A stretch of 64,000 bases of DNA from a virus, in IMG/VR virus record IMGVR_UViG_3300032242_000818, positions 1 to 64,000 of that record; one strand, 5' to 3'. The notes below the pieces were generated by a model. That model did no database searches, was not told the origin of the DNA, and was given only the letters and a program-made list of their open reading frames with translations. Positions 24,589 to 30,417 of this stretch are shown here, piece after piece. How positions within the stretch are numbered: position 1 is the stretch's first letter; every line of letters starts with the position of its first letter. The translations under genes were made by a program, and so were the position numbers.

Positions 24589-25199
24589 ATTGGTATCCAA
24601 TGATTAAGATTTTTATAATTACCAGATTCAATTAATTTAATAGCTGGAACAATATCAAAAGCAATAGTAATTCTTGGACGAGTTTCATCATGCCATTCTG
24701 AAGACCTATGAAGATCTTCACCACTTTTGCTTAAAACAATTAGATTATCTTCACTCTTAACTTCTAATTGTAAATTATTTACTCTATATGTAGTGCTTGA
24801 ATTTGGTTCAACATCCAAACAATAAAACCCATGCCATGAGTCAAAGTCTTTTGTCCCATGGGTATGCCAATCAATAAATTGTCCTTTGTTGTAGAAATTC
24901 AACCAACATTGAATGTAATAATCTTGATATGGTTCAGTACCATATTTACTTTGATTGCATGAGTGGAAAGTTTCTTTAATTACATTGTAGAGTTTATGTA
25001 ATCCAGGAATTGGGTATAAAAGAAGATTATACTTGTTGTATAAAAACTCTCTCACGGTTTTTTGCCCATCAAAATCAGAATTGTCTTCTTGGAAATTATC
25101 TTTGATAAACTTATACATAAAATGAGATGTGGATCTCAACTCTTTCAAGTCAAGATCCACTTTTCTAGTATAGATAAAATCCGAATGTAAACTAATCAT
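24585..25199 (-). CDS. Fe(II)/2OG oxygenase (TIGR02466-like)
   Basis: 204 aa. DWHTHGTKD (H112/H114), H164 and R176 (RPRITIAFDI). ATG 25199 overlaps the preceding stop by 4 bases. Confidence 0.82.
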   Translation of the reverse strand: MISLHSDFIYTRKVDLDLKELRSTSHFMYKFIKDNFQEDNSDFDGQKTVREFLYNKYNLLLYPIPGLHKLYNVIKETFHSCNQSKYGTEPYQDYYIQCWLNFYNKGQFIDWHTHGTKDFDSWHGFYCLDVEPNSSTTYRVNNLQLEVKSEDNLIVLSKSGEDLHRSSEWHDETRPRITIAFDIVPAIKLIESGNYKNLNHWIPI

Positions 25200-25795
25200 A
25201 ACAACAAATTACCTGCAATTGATATTCTATAATTATCGCTTGTATAAAAAGGATTAACGCAATGATTTAATTCAGAAGGAAACATAATCATTTTACCGTC
25301 ATAAGATTTATCTGTATATATTGTATGTGATTGAATACCACCAAGAACAGTATTATAATAAAACTGAAATGTCGATGCTAATGGAGCACCAGAATTTTTA
25401 ACAGAATCTCTATTCATTTCATCATTTAAATCAAATGGTATAGTTTTCCATATCACAAAACTTATATCATCTGAATGGTGATGTAATGGATTAAATTCGT
25501 ATTTACTTTGAAAATTTACCCAGAGTGATGGCATTTTAAATTTGTGTTCTTTATCACAAATAAAAAATTTATTGTTGAATACTACAAATTCTCTTGCAAT
25601 TTCTTGAACAAAATCAAAAACAACTTTTTGACATTCAATCAATTCATACTGATGTTTCAAATTACCAGCAAGAAATTTATTATAACTCTTTCCAGTAATA
25701 TTATTAATTTCTGCATCAATTGTTTGTAAAACTATTTCAGGAACATCAACAATTAAGTATCCAGGATTATCAAATTTTATGTATTCTATATTCAT
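25196..25795 (-). CDS. Fe(II)/2OG oxygenase (TIGR02466-like)
   Basis: 199 aa from ATG 25795; longer readings run into the tRNA-Gly gene and are rejected. NPLHHHSDD (H105/H107), H178 (FPSELNHCVNP) and R190 (YRISIAGN). First gene after the tRNA. Confidence 0.82.
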   Translation of the reverse strand: MNIEYIKFDNPGYLIVDVPEIVLQTIDAEINNITGKSYNKFLAGNLKHQYELIECQKVVFDFVQEIAREFVVFNNKFFICDKEHKFKMPSLWVNFQSKYEFNPLHHHSDDISFVIWKTIPFDLNDEMNRDSVKNSGAPLASTFQFYYNTVLGGIQSHTIYTDKSYDGKMIMFPSELNHCVNPFYTSDNYRISIAGNLLL

Positions 25796-25811
25796 TATAG
25801 TATTTAGTCGC

Positions 25812-25886
25812 TGGAGCAGGATATCGGATTCGAACCGATGACATTTTCGTTGGCAACGAAACATTCTACCACTGAATTAATCCTGC
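25812..25886 (-). tRNA. tRNA-Gly(GCC)
   Basis: 75 nt, acceptor GCAGGAT/ATCCTGC, anticodon loop TTGCCAA, encoded CCA. It stands alone between two oxygenase genes, 1.2 kb from the main cluster. Confidence 0.95.
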
Positions 25887-25889
25887 GTA

Positions 25890-26531
25890 TTATTTTTTAC
25901 TCAAGCCCAATGCTGGTCTTTTATCATATTTCCATTCTGTATATTTACCTTCAGCATCAACATAATGAAGAAAAATTTGAAGAACTTCTTTGTCTTCTTG
26001 TAATTCTTCTCGCCAGTGCATTACTTGGTTACCATCATAAACTACCATATCTCCAGATTCCAACTCACATGGCGTTCCATCCATAAAAATAGCCCATGGA
26101 GTGTTACTATTATACACACATAAACTAGCAGACCATTCAGCACTATGTCGATCAAAATGTTTTGGCAGAGTAGAACCTTTTGAGTATATCCGTGCATAAC
26201 TAAAGCCTTCAAATAATTTAGTTTGAACTACGGATTCTACAATTGGTTTAAGATTAACAAGAATTGCTTCATTAACTGGAGCAGCATATGCAGCAAAAGA
26301 AACTGGTGAATCATAGTCACCAAAAACAGTTTTATCTTCTGTTGATTTACCAGCAAGCATATATGTAACATCCCTCTGCATATAAAATGCAGTTCTTGCT
26401 AATTCGCAAGCATCTTTACTCAACACATTTTTAATTACTTTAAATTTACCAAAAAATGGTTTAGATTTTCTATCCTCATCAGAGTCGATCATTATTAAAT
26501 CAGGATTATCTGGATCTAGTTGGGTAAACAT
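25890..26531 (-). CDS. Fe(II)/2OG oxygenase
   Basis: 213 aa. H125-F-D127 (LPKHFDRHS) and H172 (QVMHWREEL); the arginine is not obvious after the distal His, so K181 may serve. IFMDGTPCELESGDMVVYDG is the family core. AAGGAA precedes ATG 26531. Confidence 0.8.
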   Translation of the reverse strand: MFTQLDPDNPDLIMIDSDEDRKSKPFFGKFKVIKNVLSKDACELARTAFYMQRDVTYMLAGKSTEDKTVFGDYDSPVSFAAYAAPVNEAILVNLKPIVESVVQTKLFEGFSYARIYSKGSTLPKHFDRHSAEWSASLCVYNSNTPWAIFMDGTPCELESGDMVVYDGNQVMHWREELQEDKEVLQIFLHYVDAEGKYTEWKYDKRPALGLSKK

Positions 26532-26559
26532 TTAAATTCCTTTATGATTATAACTGTAT

Positions 26560-27033
26560 TTATGCTGCCATATATGATTTATATCTATCAGCAGCATATG
26601 ATGCAGCGAATGCTTTTGGCTTTACCATTGGTACTACATTACACATACCTTTGATATAACCAACTGCTTCATTTATAACGCATGAAGATCCATGCATTTC
26701 ATTTGGGTTAATATCCAGATGAACTTCCACTTCACGATCTTCCAATACATCATGTAATTTTAAATACAATTCCGCAATCTTATAAACTTCATTCATTAGA
26801 CGCATACGTGGCTTGTCTCGTTTCTGATCCCAGTCACGTTCACGAACTACTTCACCAAAAATTTTACAGCCATTGTTTCCATTGATATGAACAACAACAA
26901 CCATAATGTAATCTGCGTACCAATCTTTTCCTATTAGAAATCGTTCAGAGTCACCACCGATATAAACTTTGGTTTCTGGTGTCTGTGCCATGATGAATTC
27001 TCTAACTTCATCAATGTTGATCGCTTTACGCAT
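26560..27033 (-). CDS. RNase H-like protein, YkuK/DUF458 family
   Basis: 157 aa. VYIGGDSER at the first strand, EVVRERDWDQ, the acidic EVHLDINPNE and C-terminal VKPKAFAASYAADRYKS match the YkuK family. Predicted nuclease fold; in vivo role unknown. AGAGG precedes ATG 27033. It lies just downstream of the tRNA cluster. Confidence 0.8.
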   Translation of the reverse strand: MRKAINIDEVREFIMAQTPETKVYIGGDSERFLIGKDWYADYIMVVVVHINGNNGCKIFGEVVRERDWDQKRDKPRMRLMNEVYKIAELYLKLHDVLEDREVEVHLDINPNEMHGSSCVINEAVGYIKGMCNVVPMVKPKAFAASYAADRYKSYMAA

Positions 27034-27067
27034 GATTACCTCTTTTCTTATTACCTCATTAAAAACT

Positions 27068-27141
27068 TGGAGCGGAGTGAGAGAATCGAACTCTCAACAA
27101 CAGATTGGAAATCTGTAGTTTTACCATTAAACTAATCCCGC
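27068..27141 (-). tRNA. tRNA-Gly(TCC)
   Basis: 74 nt, acceptor starts GCGGGAT, anticodon loop TTTCCAA, encoded CCA. Last gene of the cluster in the direction of transcription. Confidence 0.95.
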
Positions 27142-27144
27142 AAT

Positions 27145-27218
27145 TGGCATCCCGATAGGGACTCGAACCCCAACCAACAGTTTTGGAGACTGCTATGCTG
27201 CCATTACACCATCGAGAT
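27145..27218 (-). tRNA. tRNA-Trp(CCA)
   Basis: 74 nt, acceptor ATCTCGA/TCGGGAT, anticodon loop CTCCAAA, G73, encoded CCA. Confidence 0.95.
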
Positions 27219-27222
27219 ACAT

Positions 27223-27298
27223 TGGTGCCCTTGGACGGATTCGAACCGCCCACCTACTGATTACTAATCAGTTGCTCTACCAAATGAGCTACAAGGGC
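27223..27298 (-). tRNA. tRNA-Thr(AGT)
   Basis: 76 nt, acceptor GCCCTTG, stem ACTGA/TCAGT, loop TTAGTAA, which places A at position 34. Bacteria rarely use A34 outside Arg(ACG). Encoded CCA. Confidence 0.88.
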
Positions 27299-27302
27299 AA
27301 AC

Positions 27303-27377
27303 TGGTGGTGATGAGTGGAATCGAGCCACTAACCTACTCCGTATGAAGGAGTTGCACTACCGTTGTGCTACATCACC
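27303..27377 (-). tRNA. tRNA-Met(CAT), elongator-type
   Basis: 75 nt, acceptor GGTGATG/CATCACC (G1-C72, so not an initiator), loop TTCATAC, encoded CCA. Ile(k2CAT) cannot be excluded. Confidence 0.88.
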
Positions 27378-27401
27378 ATTGTTGAACGTACTGTTATGTG
27401 T

Positions 27402-27467
27402 TTAGTTGGCAGCTTTAAATTCCTGCCACCAGATCCTCAAGCATTTCAATCTATGATGGGTGGTCAT
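27402..27467 (-). CDS. Possible microprotein, 21 aa, in the tRNA cluster gap
   Basis: The 180-base gap 27378-27558 has no tRNA. It holds ATG 27467 with GGAG 7 bases upstream, encoding MTTHHRLKCLRIWWQEFKAA plus one residue. Weak; the gap may be RNA or degraded sequence. Confidence 0.25.
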   Translation of the reverse strand: MTTHHRLKCLRIWWQEFKAAN

Positions 27468-27558
27468 AAATTCTCTCCAGATAATGGACGCTGTCTTGAC
27501 TGGCGATTATCTTCCCTAACAGTTGGGATGCCCTTTCTTTTGCTCACACATTCAACAA

Positions 27559-27641
27559 TGGTGCCCCAAGAGAGACTCGAACTCTCACACCGAAGTACTG
27601 GCTTCTAAGACCAGCGTGTCTACCAATTCCACCATCGGGGC
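27559..27641 (-). tRNA. tRNA-Leu(TAG)
   Basis: 83 nt with a long variable arm, acceptor GCCCCGA, loop CTTAGAA, encoded CCA. Confidence 0.95.
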
Positions 27642-27648
27642 ATTCATT

Positions 27649-27726
27649 TGGTTGCAGAGGTTGGATTCGAACCAACGATTTCATGGCTTATGAGACCAGA
27701 CGGATAGACCACTTCCATACTCTGCG
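27649..27726 (-). tRNA. tRNA-fMet(CAT), initiator
   Basis: 78 nt. Acceptor CGCAGAG/CTCTGCA leaves C1 and A72 unpaired, the initiator hallmark. Loop CTCATAA. The three G-C pairs usual in the initiator anticodon stem are not conserved. Encoded CCA. Confidence 0.85.
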
Positions 27727-27745
27727 ATAACTTACTACTTATAAT

Positions 27746-27820
27746 TGGCTCCAGAGGCAGGGATCGAACCTACGACCAATTGATTAACAGTCAACTGCAC
27801 TACCGCTGTGCTACTCTGGA
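27746..27820 (-). tRNA. tRNA-Asn(GTT)
   Basis: 75 nt, acceptor TCCAGAG, loop CTGTTAA, G73, encoded CCA. Confidence 0.95.
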
Positions 27821-27827
27821 ATAAAAC

Positions 27828-27902
27828 TGGCGACTCGTAGGAGAATCGAACTCCTGTGTCCTGCTAGACAGGCAGGCATAATAACCATTATATTAACGAG
27901 CC
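27828..27902 (-). tRNA. tRNA-Asp(GTC)
   Basis: 75 nt, acceptor GGCTCGT, stem CCT GC/GCAGG, loop CTGTCTA, G73, encoded CCA. Confidence 0.95.
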
Positions 27903-27908
27903 AAAAAA

Positions 27909-28001
27909 TGGTGGAGCAACTTGGAGTCGAACCAAGATTGTTTACCCAGAGGGACGAGATTTACAGTCTCGGGATGCACACGCCATAGCATCAATTGCTC
28001 C
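27909..28001 (-). tRNA. tRNA-Tyr(GTA)
   Basis: 93 nt with a long variable arm, acceptor GGAGCAA, loop CTGTAAA, encoded CCA. Its 5' end is 4 bases from structured RNA A. Confidence 0.94.
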
Positions 28002-28005
28002 ATGA

Positions 28006-28126
28006 TATTAGTTTAGATGACGCACTATTTGCTATGCTCAACGGAATTAGCTGCAGCATTACCGTTTCTATACATAGTTAGGGAGGGTTGACGTTTACCC
28101 AATCGCTTACGTCATCTAAACTAATA
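28006..28126 (-). ncRNA. Structured RNA A between tRNA genes (unknown)
   Basis: 121 nt bounded by a perfect 17-bp inverted repeat, 28006-28022 with 28110-28126 (TATTAGTTTAGATGACG and its complement). Inside: CTATG/CATAG (28032-28036, 28073-28077) enclosing AACGG/CCGTT and the palindrome GCTGCAGC, then GGGT/ACCC. No cloverleaf, no ORF. T4 has two stable RNAs of unknown function (RNA C and D) in its tRNA cluster; this may be an analogue. Confidence 0.65.
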
Positions 28127-28130
28127 CCAC

Positions 28131-28343
28131 ATTTAATTACACTGGGATGGTAGACAACAATCTGTTCAACAGTTTACCACGTCATCGTCTGACGATTGGT
28201 TGTTACCACATTACCTTCCAGTTTTGTCCAGCGTCCTCCTGATATTATCTCAAGGTTTCTTGTGTCTATGATCGGTTGGATCGGCACCCAACATTGCGAA
28301 TCATAGAACACCTACTGGCACTGGCAACCCAATGCAATTAAAT
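28131..28343 (-). ncRNA. Structured RNA B between tRNA genes (unknown)
   Basis: 213 nt closed by a 16-bp helix, 28328-28343 with 28131-28146, whose strands differ from exact complements only at two G-U pairs, the mark of a conserved RNA helix. Inside: TCTATGAT/ATCATAGA enclosing GTTGG/CCAAC, ATCGT/ACGAT, and ACAACAATC pairing with GATTGGTTGT around a bulge. It starts 1 base after the CCA of tRNA-Glu. No ORF seen. Function unknown. Confidence 0.68.
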
Positions 28344-28344
28344 C

Positions 28345-28420
28345 TGGTACTCGGTGGGGGAATCGAACCCCTCCTTCCTGCCGTGAAAGGGCAGTGTCCT
28401 AGCCGATAGACGAACCGAGC
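28345..28420 (-). tRNA. tRNA-Glu(TTC)
   Basis: 76 nt, acceptor GCTCGGT, stem CTGCC/GGCAG, loop CTTTCAC, encoded CCA. First tRNA after the internal promoter at 28540-28568. Confidence 0.95.
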
Positions 28421-28539
28421 ATGGTGGTGATTTAGTTTTTTGTCATCTGAACTTCACCAAACTTGACATTATGCCTCATGCACCGTATTTACCGTTGACT
28501 TAGAGAGGACTTTTGATTAATTTCTCAACCTAAGACATT
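28421..28539 (-). other. Leader region downstream of the internal cluster promoter
   Basis: No gene is evident between this promoter and tRNA-Glu. Only a 15-codon ORF without an RBS is seen. It probably forms the 5' leader removed by tRNA processing. Confidence 0.5.
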
Positions 28540-28568
28540 ATTATACCTCAACTTGCTATAAAAGTCAA
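28540..28568 (-). promoter_or_regulatory. Internal promoter of the tRNA cluster
   Basis: TTGACT (28563-28568), 17 bases, TATAAT (28540-28545). Drives tRNA-Glu, RNAs A and B, and the tRNAs down to 27068. Confidence 0.75.
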
Positions 28569-28604
28569 GCGATATTTTTAATCCCTTATTGCAAGAAAGG
28601 TTAT

Positions 28605-28678
28605 TGGAGTAAGTGACAGGAATCGAACCTGCTTCCATGGATTTGCAATCCAGTACCTGTCCAACTGGTTCCACTTAC
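28605..28678 (-). tRNA. tRNA-Cys(GCA)
   Basis: 74 nt, acceptor GTAAGTG/CACTTAC, loop TTGCAAA, T73, encoded CCA. Confidence 0.94.
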
Positions 28679-28683
28679 ATTAA

Positions 28684-28758
28684 TGGTGGGCTCAAGTGGA
28701 TTCGAACCACTACCTTATCAATTATGAGTTGACGGCACTACCTTTATGCTATGAGCCC
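28684..28758 (-). tRNA. tRNA-Met or Ile2 (CAT)
   Basis: 75 nt, acceptor GGGCTCA/TGAGCCC, loop CTCATAA, encoded CCA. Third CAT tRNA of the set. One of the two non-initiator CAT tRNAs may be Ile2 reading AUA after lysidine modification. Confidence 0.85.
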
Positions 28759-28764
28759 AACAAC

Positions 28765-28839
28765 TGGCGCGACATGCAGGAATCGAACCCACATTCGTAG
28801 GGTAGAAGCCTACTGTATTATCCATTATACTAATGCCGC
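28765..28839 (-). tRNA. tRNA-Arg(TCT)
   Basis: 75 nt, acceptor GCGGCAT, stem GTAGG/CCTAC, loop CTTCTAC, G73, encoded CCA. Confidence 0.95.
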
Positions 28840-28845
28840 AAAAAT

Positions 28846-28931
28846 TGGTACGAGTGGAGGGACTTGAACCCTCAATCCATTACTGGCGACAGATTTTAAG
28901 TCTGTAGTGTATACCATTCCACCACACTCGC
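28846..28931 (-). tRNA. tRNA-Leu(TAA)
   Basis: 86 nt with a long variable arm, acceptor GCGAGTG, loop CTTAAAA, encoded CCA. Confidence 0.95.
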
Positions 28932-28940
28932 AACTAACAC

Positions 28941-29029
28941 TGGCGGAAGATGTGAGAGTTGAACTCACTCACCGATTTAACTCGATGACAGATTAGCAAT
29001 CTGCTGCATTACCGTCCTGCCCATCTTCC
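28941..29029 (-). tRNA. tRNA-Ser(GCT)
   Basis: 89 nt with a long variable arm, acceptor GGAAGAT, loop TTGCTAA, G73, encoded CCA. Confidence 0.95.
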
Positions 29030-29035
29030 TAACTT

Positions 29036-29111
29036 TGGTACCCAATAGAGGAATTGAACCTCTACCTCTGCGTTCGTAGCACAGTGTGATCATCCATTTC
29101 ACCAATCGGGC
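29036..29111 (-). tRNA. tRNA-Arg(ACG)
   Basis: 76 nt, acceptor GCCCGAT, stem CTGTG/CGCAG, loop CTACGAA (A34, expected to become inosine), encoded CCA. Confidence 0.94.
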
Positions 29112-29116
29112 ATATT

Positions 29117-29208
29117 TGGCGGAAAGCAGAGGAGTCGAACCCCATCCCATTTCTGAGAACCCAGTTTTCAAGGCTGGTCGGCGCACCAACGCACCTGCAT
29201 TACTTTCC
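29117..29208 (-). tRNA. tRNA-Ser(TGA)
   Basis: 92 nt with a long variable arm, acceptor GGAAAGT, loop CTTGAAA, G73, encoded CCA. The last pair of the anticodon stem is C-A. Confidence 0.92.
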
Positions 29209-29213
29209 ATATT

Positions 29214-29288
29214 TGGTACCTCGTGACAGATTCGAACTGCCGACCTTCTCCGTGTAAAGGAGACACTCTACCACTGAGTTAACGAGGC
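29214..29288 (-). tRNA. tRNA-Val(TAC)
   Basis: 75 nt, acceptor GCCTCGT, loop TTTACAC, encoded CCA. Confidence 0.95.
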
Positions 29289-29294
29289 ATATTT

Positions 29295-29369
29295 TGGTGG
29301 ACCGTAAGAGAATCGAACTCTTACCTCTGACGTGCAAAGCCAGCGTGCTCCCATTATCACTAACAGCCC
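29295..29369 (-). tRNA. tRNA-Ala(TGC)
   Basis: 75 nt, acceptor GGGCTGT with two G-U pairs, stem CTGGC/GTCAG, loop TTTGCAC, encoded CCA. Confidence 0.93.
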
Positions 29370-29376
29370 AAAACAT

Positions 29377-29453
<77 letters not shown>

Positions 29454-29461
29454 ATAAAAAC

Positions 29462-29535
29462 TGGTGCCCCATGACAGAATCGAACTGCCGTAACCTGATT
29501 ACAAAACAGGTGTAATACCATTATACTAATAGGGC
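29462..29535 (-). tRNA. tRNA-Thr(TGT)
   Basis: 74 nt, acceptor GCCCTAT, loop TTTGTAA, encoded CCA. The last pair of the anticodon stem is a T-T mismatch. Confidence 0.92.
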
Positions 29536-29536
29536 A

Positions 29537-29610
29537 TGGTCCTCTCGACAAGAATTGAACTTGTAATGGACGCTTATCAAGCGTCTGTTATACCATTTAA
29601 CTACAAGAGG
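29537..29610 (-). tRNA. tRNA-Ile(GAT)
   Basis: 74 nt, acceptor CCTCTTG, stem GACGC/GCGTC, loop TTGATAA, encoded CCA. Begins 1 base from tRNA-Thr(TGT). Confidence 0.94.
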
Positions 29611-29615
29611 ATATT

Positions 29616-29691
29616 TGGTGCTGCCTAGTAGAATCGAACTACTTTCCGAGGTTCTTCAGACCCCTGCTATGACCACATCAGCTAAAGCAGC
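29616..29691 (-). tRNA. tRNA-Phe(GAA)
   Basis: 76 nt, acceptor GCTGCTT, loop CTGAAGA, encoded CCA. Confidence 0.95.
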
Positions 29692-29693
29692 AT

Positions 29694-29768
29694 TGGGGTG
29701 TCGTATGAGAATTGAACTCATGATGACGGAATCACAATCCGTAGTTTTACCACTAAACTAACAACACC
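29694..29768 (-). tRNA. tRNA-His(GTG)
   Basis: 75 nt including the encoded G-1, which pairs with C73 as required for His. Loop TTGTGAT, encoded CCA. Confidence 0.94.
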
Positions 29769-29773
29769 ATAAT

Positions 29774-29847
29774 TGGTAGGGGCACAGAGAATTGAACTCT
29801 GGTTAATAGGTTAAAAGCCTACTACTTTACCACTAAGTTATACCCCC
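29774..29847 (-). tRNA. tRNA-Lys(TTT)
   Basis: 74 nt, acceptor GGGGGTA/TGCCCCT, loop CTTTTAA, encoded CCA. Confidence 0.94.
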
Positions 29848-29855
29848 AAAACTTA

Positions 29856-29950
29856 CCAAACAAAAACACATTGAGTAGGAGTCGAACCTACATTTAATGC
29901 CTTATGAACACCATCCTGGCCAATTAGATGATCAATGTGTTTTTGTTTGG
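29856..29950 (-). ncRNA. tRNA-like element with 19-bp extended acceptor helix, no CCA
   Basis: The core 29868-29938 (71 nt) folds as a cloverleaf: acceptor ACATTGA/TCAATGT, D stem ATCT/AGGA, T arm GTAGG/TTCGACT/CCTAC, anticodon arm GGTGT/GCATT with G-U pairs. Its loop TCATAAG has C instead of U33. No CCA follows. The acceptor helix continues for 12 more pairs, a perfect 19-bp inverted repeat (29856-29874 with 29932-29950) that includes the CCA end of tRNA-Gln. It is either a degenerate tRNA or a dedicated tRNA-like RNA. Confidence 0.62.
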
Positions 29951-30021
29951 CACCCGAAATAAGAATCGAACTTATACTAACAGAGTCAAAGTCTGCTGTG
30001 CTACCACTACACCATTCGGGA
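29948..30021 (-). tRNA. tRNA-Gln(TTG)
   Basis: 74 nt, loop CTTTGAC, G73, encoded CCA. The first acceptor pair is open (U1, U72), as the opened first pair of Gln tRNAs requires. First tRNA of the cluster. Confidence 0.93.
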
Positions 30022-30073
30022 ACATTTGGTACGCAAATTTTTAAAGAACATTGGGCACGATGGCCAAAAACAA

Positions 30074-30105
30074 AAAACCCTCTAACTTTTCAGGTAGAGG
30101 GTTTT
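30074..30105 (-). terminator. Strong rho-independent terminator upstream of the tRNA cluster
   Basis: 11-bp stem AAAACCCTCTA/TAGAGGGTTTT, 10-base loop, followed in the minus direction by TTGTTTTTGG. Ends the short transcript from 30262-30290; tRNA transcription would need read-through or anti-termination. Confidence 0.8.
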
Positions 30106-30256
30106 GGGAAATAAACTAGTATTTGTTTACTTTACTTTCCAAAACCCCCTCGATCAAACGCATATGATACATTAATCTCTGGGCGTGAGCATGTCCAGCC
30201 ACTTAATAGTGGTAGATGTTTATTCATCTGTCTGGATATGTTTAACGATTTCATAG
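30106..30256 (-). ncRNA. Candidate small structured RNA with a three-way junction
   Basis: Between the promoter at 30262-30290 and the terminator at 30074-30105. CATATCCAG (30232-30240) pairs with CTGGACATG (30190-30198) with one A-C mismatch, closing two perfect hairpins, AGATG/CATCT (30214-30229) and CCACT/AGTGG (30199-30212), a three-way junction. With the terminator it makes a transcript of about 185 nt. Confidence 0.55.
30132..30254 (-). CDS. Possible leaderless microprotein, 40 aa
   Basis: ATG 30254 lies 7 bases after TATAAT. MKSLNISRQMNKHLPLLSGW ... YAFDRGGFGK to TAA 30132, then the terminator. It occupies the same bases as the three-way junction, so this may be a dual-function or purely non-coding RNA. 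Confidence 0.35.
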   Translation of the reverse strand: MKSLNISRQMNKHLPLLSGWTCSRPEINVSYAFDRGGFGK

Positions 30257-30261
30257 GATTG

Positions 30262-30290
30262 ATTATACTACAGTTTTCTTTGAAAGTAAA
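30262..30290 (-). promoter_or_regulatory. Early promoter (proximal) upstream of the tRNA cluster
   Basis: TTTACT (30285-30290), 17 bases, TATAAT (30262-30267). Confidence 0.75.
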
Positions 30291-30361
30291 GCGAAATTTT
30301 AATAACCTTACAATTCGTAGGGTTATGTTTTATTTAGGAGTGTTTCTCACCTCTAGCACTT

Positions 30362-30390
30362 ATTATACGATACTATTTGATAAAAGTCAA
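30362..30390 (-). promoter_or_regulatory. Early promoter (distal) upstream of the tRNA cluster
   Basis: TTGACT (30385-30390), 17 bases, TATAAT (30362-30367). A weak hairpin (AACC/GGTT near 30305-30326) lies between it and the next promoter. Confidence 0.73.
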
Positions 30391-30417
30391 GTATTATTTT
30401 GACTTTATTTTTGCATT

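Noticed and set aside
25796-25864. N-terminal extension of the oxygenase at 25196
   Set aside because: It would be translated from tRNA-Gly sequence; ATG 25795 is the better start.
27363-27608. Plus-strand ORF of 81 codons overlapping tRNA-Met and tRNA-Leu
   Set aside because: Half of it is complement of tRNA genes, it has no RBS, and no other gene is on the plus strand. Its first 50 residues look somewhat protein-like, so a remnant is possible but unsupported.
28006-28343. Extra tRNA genes in the gap between tRNA-Tyr and tRNA-Glu
   Set aside because: No T arm or 7-base anticodon loop can be built; helices fit two other RNA elements.
30190-30240. Hammerhead ribozyme in the three-way junction
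   Set aside because: The conserved core (CTGATGA and GAAA) is absent.
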